Source of the DNA: Gelatiniphilus marinus | GTDB taxonomy: Bacteria > Bacteroidota > Bacteroidia > Flavobacteriales > Flavobacteriaceae | Length of the DNA stretch: 64,000 nucleotides | Assembly: GCF_042678305.1 (NCBI RefSeq) | Contig: NZ_JBHUDT010000003.1 | Reading direction: 5' to 3' (one strand) | Shown: in pieces, positions 60,725 to 64,000 of the stretch | Numbering within the stretch: the first letter of the stretch is position 1 | Layout: each line of letters starts with the position of its first letter | Notes under the pieces: model-generated | What the model was told of the DNA's origin: nothing | The model's database searches: none | Seen by the model: the letters and a program-made list of their open reading frames with translations, nothing else | Made by a program: the position numbers and the translations under genes

Positions 60725-62740
60725 TTGGCAGTAAACGAGAAAGGCATATTAAACCGATTGTATTTTATAGCAGGATGTATGTTCATCTTCGGGCTTGCCG
60801 TGGTGTTTAAATTGCTAAGCATCCAGTTTCTGCAAGGCAATAAATACAGGGCCATGGCACAAGAACGCATTATAAAAGATGTTGTTATTCCTGCCAATAG
60901 GGGCAATGTGTATTCGGCAAATGGTAATTTGTTAGCAACATCAGTTCCAAAGTACGATATCAGGATTGATGCCCTTACGCCCAGCGCAAAAACCTTCGAA
61001 AAATATTTAAAACCGTTAAGCGATTCGCTTTCAAAATTCTCTGGAAAATCGTCTAATTATTACCAAAAAGAAATTAGAAAAGCTAGAGCCAATAGAAACA
61101 GATATTATTTGTTGGCCAGAAATATTGGGTATTCAGATTATACCAGGATTAGAAACTTCCCCTTGTTAAACCTAGGGGCTTTTAAAGGCGGATTAATTGT
61201 TAAGCAAACCACAAAACGCGAACATCCCATGGGTGGCATTGCACAGCGCACCATTGGCTACGAACGTTTTGACGAGGACGGCAATGTAACACGCCCAGGA
61301 ATTGATGGTGCTTACGGTATCCAGTATTTACGAGGCAAACCCGGAAAAAGAAAAAAACAGCAAATAGGAAAAGGGCAATGGAAACCGTTAAGCGACGCTA
61401 ATGAAATTGAACCCAAAGATGGTTACGATGTCTATACAACTATTAATGTAAATATTCAAGACATCGCGCATCATGCACTTTTAGAGCAGTTGGAAAAATA
61501 CAAAGCAGACCACGGTTGCGTGGTGGTTATGGAAACCAAAACCGGCGAGGTTAAAGCCATTTCTAATTTAGGAAGAAACAGCAAAGGCTATTATTACGAA
61601 CGGTTGAATTATGCCGTTGGAGAATCTCACGAACCCGGGTCCACCTTCAAGCTCATGGCACTTACCGCAGCTCTTGAAGATAAAGTGATTGATACCAGCG
61701 ATGTAGTAGATACCAGAAAAGGTGTCTTGTCTTTTTATGGCAAAAAGGTAAGAGATTCTAAACATGGTGGTTATGGCAAAATATCGGTTGCCAAGGCATT
61801 CGAGGTCTCGTCAAACACGGCAATTGTTAAGGTTATCGATCAGGCCTACGGAAAAAAACCAAGCCAATTTGTAGATAGACTTTATGAAATGAGTTTGAAT
61901 GAAAAATTAGGATTGCCAATTATTGGCGAACCCAGTCCTATTATTCCAGACCCGCGAATAAAAAACAAGCGTTGGAGTGGTATCGCATTACAGTGGATGG
62001 CTTATGGCTACGGTGTATCGTTTACCCCTTTGCAAACCTTAACCTTTTATAACGCAATTGCAAACAACGGGGTTATGGTAAAACCTCAGTTTCTAAAAGA
62101 GGTTAAAGAATTTGACAAAACCATTGTGCCCTTTGAAAAAGAAGTGATAAACAAGCAAATATGCTCTAAGGAAACCGTTGCCAAAGTGCAGCAATTATTA
62201 AAGAATGTGGTTGAAAAAAAACACGGAACGGGACATAAATTGTATTCCAAAAATTTTTCGATGGCAGGAAAAACAGGGACTTGTCAAAAAGATTATCGCG
62301 ATAAAGAAAAGCTAAATTACATTTCATCATTTGCAGGATATTTTCCAGCCGATAACCCTAAGTATTCGTGCATCGTTGTAATACACGAGCCCGATAAAAG
62401 TGTGGGATATTACGGTGCCGATGTGTCTGGGCCTGTTTTCAAAAAAATTGCTCAAAAAATATTTACCGATACGCCCATTATTGATGAGGTTGCGTCATTA
62501 GAAGTTAAAAGCGCATCAACAGAAAAAGAATACGAAAGCTTTTATAAAACAGCGCAGACCTATAAAACCATTATGCCAAACGTAGTTGGCTTACCCGCTA
62601 TGGATGCTGTGGTATTATTGGAAAATATGGATGTAAATATAAAAGTAAAACTTAACGGTAATGGCATTGTAAAAGAGCAGTCTATCAGTAAAAACATAAA
62701 ACTTAAAAACAATCAAACCGTAGTTTTAAAAGCCTCATGA
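60725..62740 (+). CDS. ftsI: Division transpeptidase FtsI (PBP3) with PASTA domain
   Basis: A 671-residue class B penicillin-binding protein starting at a TTG, ten bases after ftsL. A short cytosolic start and one transmembrane helix (FIAGCMFIFGLAVVFKLL) are followed by the dimerisation domain (IPANRGNVYSANGNLLA) and the transpeptidase domain, with the active Ser in EPGSTFKLMAL, the second motif SSNTAIVK and KTGTCQKD. A PASTA domain (MPNVVGLPAMDAVVLLENM) forms the C-terminus. It cross-links septal peptidoglycan together with FtsW. Its stop overlaps the murE start (ATGA). Confidence 0.96.
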   Translation: MAVNEKGILNRLYFIAGCMFIFGLAVVFKLLSIQFLQGNKYRAMAQERIIKDVVIPANRGNVYSANGNLLATSVPKYDIRIDALTPSAKTFEKYLKPLSDSLSKFSGKSSNYYQKEIRKARANRNRYYLLARNIGYSDYTRIRNFPLLNLGAFKGGLIVKQTTKREHPMGGIAQRTIGYERFDEDGNVTRPGIDGAYGIQYLRGKPGKRKKQQIGKGQWKPLSDANEIEPKDGYDVYTTINVNIQDIAHHALLEQLEKYKADHGCVVVMETKTGEVKAISNLGRNSKGYYYERLNYAVGESHEPGSTFKLMALTAALEDKVIDTSDVVDTRKGVLSFYGKKVRDSKHGGYGKISVAKAFEVSSNTAIVKVIDQAYGKKPSQFVDRLYEMSLNEKLGLPIIGEPSPIIPDPRIKNKRWSGIALQWMAYGYGVSFTPLQTLTFYNAIANNGVMVKPQFLKEVKEFDKTIVPFEKEVINKQICSKETVAKVQQLLKNVVEKKHGTGHKLYSKNFSMAGKTGTCQKDYRDKEKLNYISSFAGYFPADNPKYSCIVVIHEPDKSVGYYGADVSGPVFKKIAQKIFTDTPIIDEVASLEVKSASTEKEYESFYKTAQTYKTIMPNVVGLPAMDAVVLLENMDVNIKVKLNGNGIVKEQSISKNIKLKNNQTVVLKAS

Positions 62741-64000
62741 GAGTATTAAAAGACATATTGTACAAAGTAACCATAAATACTGTTGTTGGCAGCACGAATG
62801 TGCCTGTAAATGCTATTCATTTCGATTCAAGAAACATTAAAAAGGCTGACTTGTTTGTCGCCATTAAAGGCAATGTGGTAGATGGGCATAATTTTATTGA
62901 TGCCGCTATAAAAAACGGCGCTATAGCCATAGTTTGCGAAACATTGCCAAAAAAACTAGTTGATAACCTTACTTATATTGAGGTCGATAATTCCAATAGC
63001 GCCCTGGCCTTTATGGCATCAAATTTTTACGGTGCGCCTTCAGAAAACTTAAAACTTATTGGCGTTACGGGCACCAACGGCAAAACCACCGTGGCTAGTT
63101 TATTGTATCAACTATTCAAAAAAGCAGGATATAAAGTTGGCTTGCTTTCAACGGTTAAAATATTAGTCGATAATAAAACATATAAAGCAACGCACACCAC
63201 GCCAGATTCTTTAACTATAAATAAGTATTTAAAGGAAATGAATGATGCTGGTGTCGAGTATTGCTTTATGGAGGTAAGCTCTCACGGCATACATCAAAAT
63301 AGAATTGAGGGATTGTATTTTGAAGGCGGCATTTTTACCAATCTGTCTCATGATCATTTAGATTATCACAGCACATTTGCAGAATACCGCGATGTTAAAA
63401 AAACGTTTTTTGATGCGCTTCCGCCAAATGCCTTTGCGCTTGTAAATGCCGATGATAAAAACGGATTGGTAATGCTGCAAAACTCAAAAGCGAAAAAATA
63501 CAGCTATGCTTTAAAGAGTTATGCCAACTATAAAGCGCAGATTTTAGAAAACCAGTTTAGTGGTTTATTGCTTAAAATAAATGACAGCGAAGTTTGGACA
63601 CGGCTTATTGGGAATTTCAATGCCTATAATGTATTGGCAATTTACGCTACCGCGGAATTGTTGGGCTTGGAAAAAGTGGAGGTTTTAAGACTGATTAGCG
63701 AGTTGAAAAGTGTTAGCGGACGTTTTCAATACATCATTTCAGACAAAAAAATAACGGCAATTGTAGATTATGCGCACACACCCGATGCATTAAAAAACGT
63801 ATTGCAAACCATTAACAGCATCCGCACAAAAAACGAAGCATTAATAACCGTGGTGGGTTGCGGCGGCGATAGAGATAAAACCAAACGCCCAAAAATGGGG
63901 CACATCGCATCGGCATTAAGCACAAAAGTGGTTTTTACTAGCGATAATCCGCGAAGCGAAAAACCGGAAACTATTCTTGAAGATATTGAAAAAGGCGTAG
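62737..64000 (+). CDS. murE: UDP-MurNAc-tripeptide synthetase MurE, 3' end missing
   Basis: The frame runs without a stop from the ATG at 62737, which overlaps the ftsI stop, to the window end (421 codons). It has the N-terminal UDP-MurNAc-binding domain with AIHFDSRNIKKADLFVAI, the ATP loop GVTGTNGKTTVASL, EVSSHGIHQNRI and HDHLDYHSTFAEYRD. The C-terminal domain shows VVGCGGDRDKTKRPKMG and TSDNPRSE. The DNPR box is typical of enzymes that add meso-diaminopimelate, so DAP-type peptidoglycan is expected. Confidence 0.97.
   Translation, partial: MRVLKDILYKVTINTVVGSTNVPVNAIHFDSRNIKKADLFVAIKGNVVDGHNFIDAAIKNGAIAIVCETLPKKLVDNLTYIEVDNSNSALAFMASNFYGAPSENLKLIGVTGTNGKTTVASLLYQLFKKAGYKVGLLSTVKILVDNKTYKATHTTPDSLTINKYLKEMNDAGVEYCFMEVSSHGIHQNRIEGLYFEGGIFTNLSHDHLDYHSTFAEYRDVKKTFFDALPPNAFALVNADDKNGLVMLQNSKAKKYSYALKSYANYKAQILENQFSGLLLKINDSEVWTRLIGNFNAYNVLAIYATAELLGLEKVEVLRLISELKSVSGRFQYIISDKKITAIVDYAHTPDALKNVLQTINSIRTKNEALITVVGCGGDRDKTKRPKMGHIASALSTKVVFTSDNPRSEKPETILEDIEKGV

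Overview
The window reads as chromosomal DNA of a member of the Bacteroidota, most likely a marine-type Flavobacteriaceae. It is AT-rich and carries SusC/SusD pairs. Several genes are preceded by the Bacteroidetes TAnnTTTG -7 promoter element. The order citrate synthase - enolase - carA - rplQ - rpoA - ribosomal protein superoperon is the arrangement seen in this family. No rRNA, tRNA, CRISPR array or phage module was found.

Layout. 1-8 kb: the 3' part of a membrane histidine kinase, then minus-strand ctlX, a DDAH-like hydrolase, gltA, eno and carA, several with their own hairpin terminators. 8.1-25.9 kb: one long minus-strand cluster running rpsL-rpsG-fusA-rpsJ through the S10, spc and alpha blocks to rpoA-rplQ. 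It includes the short rpmJ and rpmD genes. tuf is absent between fusA and rpsJ, and adk/map are absent next to secY. The cluster is broken by a repeat-bearing gap between rpsJ and rplC, and by a terminator plus new promoter before rpsD.

26.2-37.9 kb: an Omp85-type outer-membrane protein followed by two tandem SusC/SusD pairs with no linked glycoside hydrolase. The second susC is split by a 171-bp, strongly structured, integron-cassette-like element. 38-45.7 kb: housekeeping genes (rlmB, a rhomboid protease, rarA, msrA, rpoD, rpe), a BLUF photoreceptor, a CBS-pair protein and an MtfA-like peptidase. 45.8-51.7 kb: a galactose locus, with a GntR/LacI-hybrid regulator-galM-galK-galT operon divergent from a sodium:solute symporter. 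51.8-53.3 kb: a transposase remnant and an SH3-NlpC/P60 lipoprotein.

53.3-57.1 kb: a restriction-modification island on the minus strand (XRE regulator, C5 cytosine methyltransferase, two downstream proteins that both look like PD-(D/E)XK nucleases). It is bracketed by two copies of a hairpin repeat whose ends are constant while the stem varies. 57.1-64 kb: engB, an alpha/beta hydrolase, then the start of the division and cell-wall cluster mraZ-rsmH-ftsL-ftsI-murE, the last cut by the window end.

The two most unusual items are the cassette-like insertion in the second susC and the covarying hairpin repeats around the restriction-modification island. Both suggest small site-specific mobile units in this genome. 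All functional calls are from sequence reading only; no database search was run.
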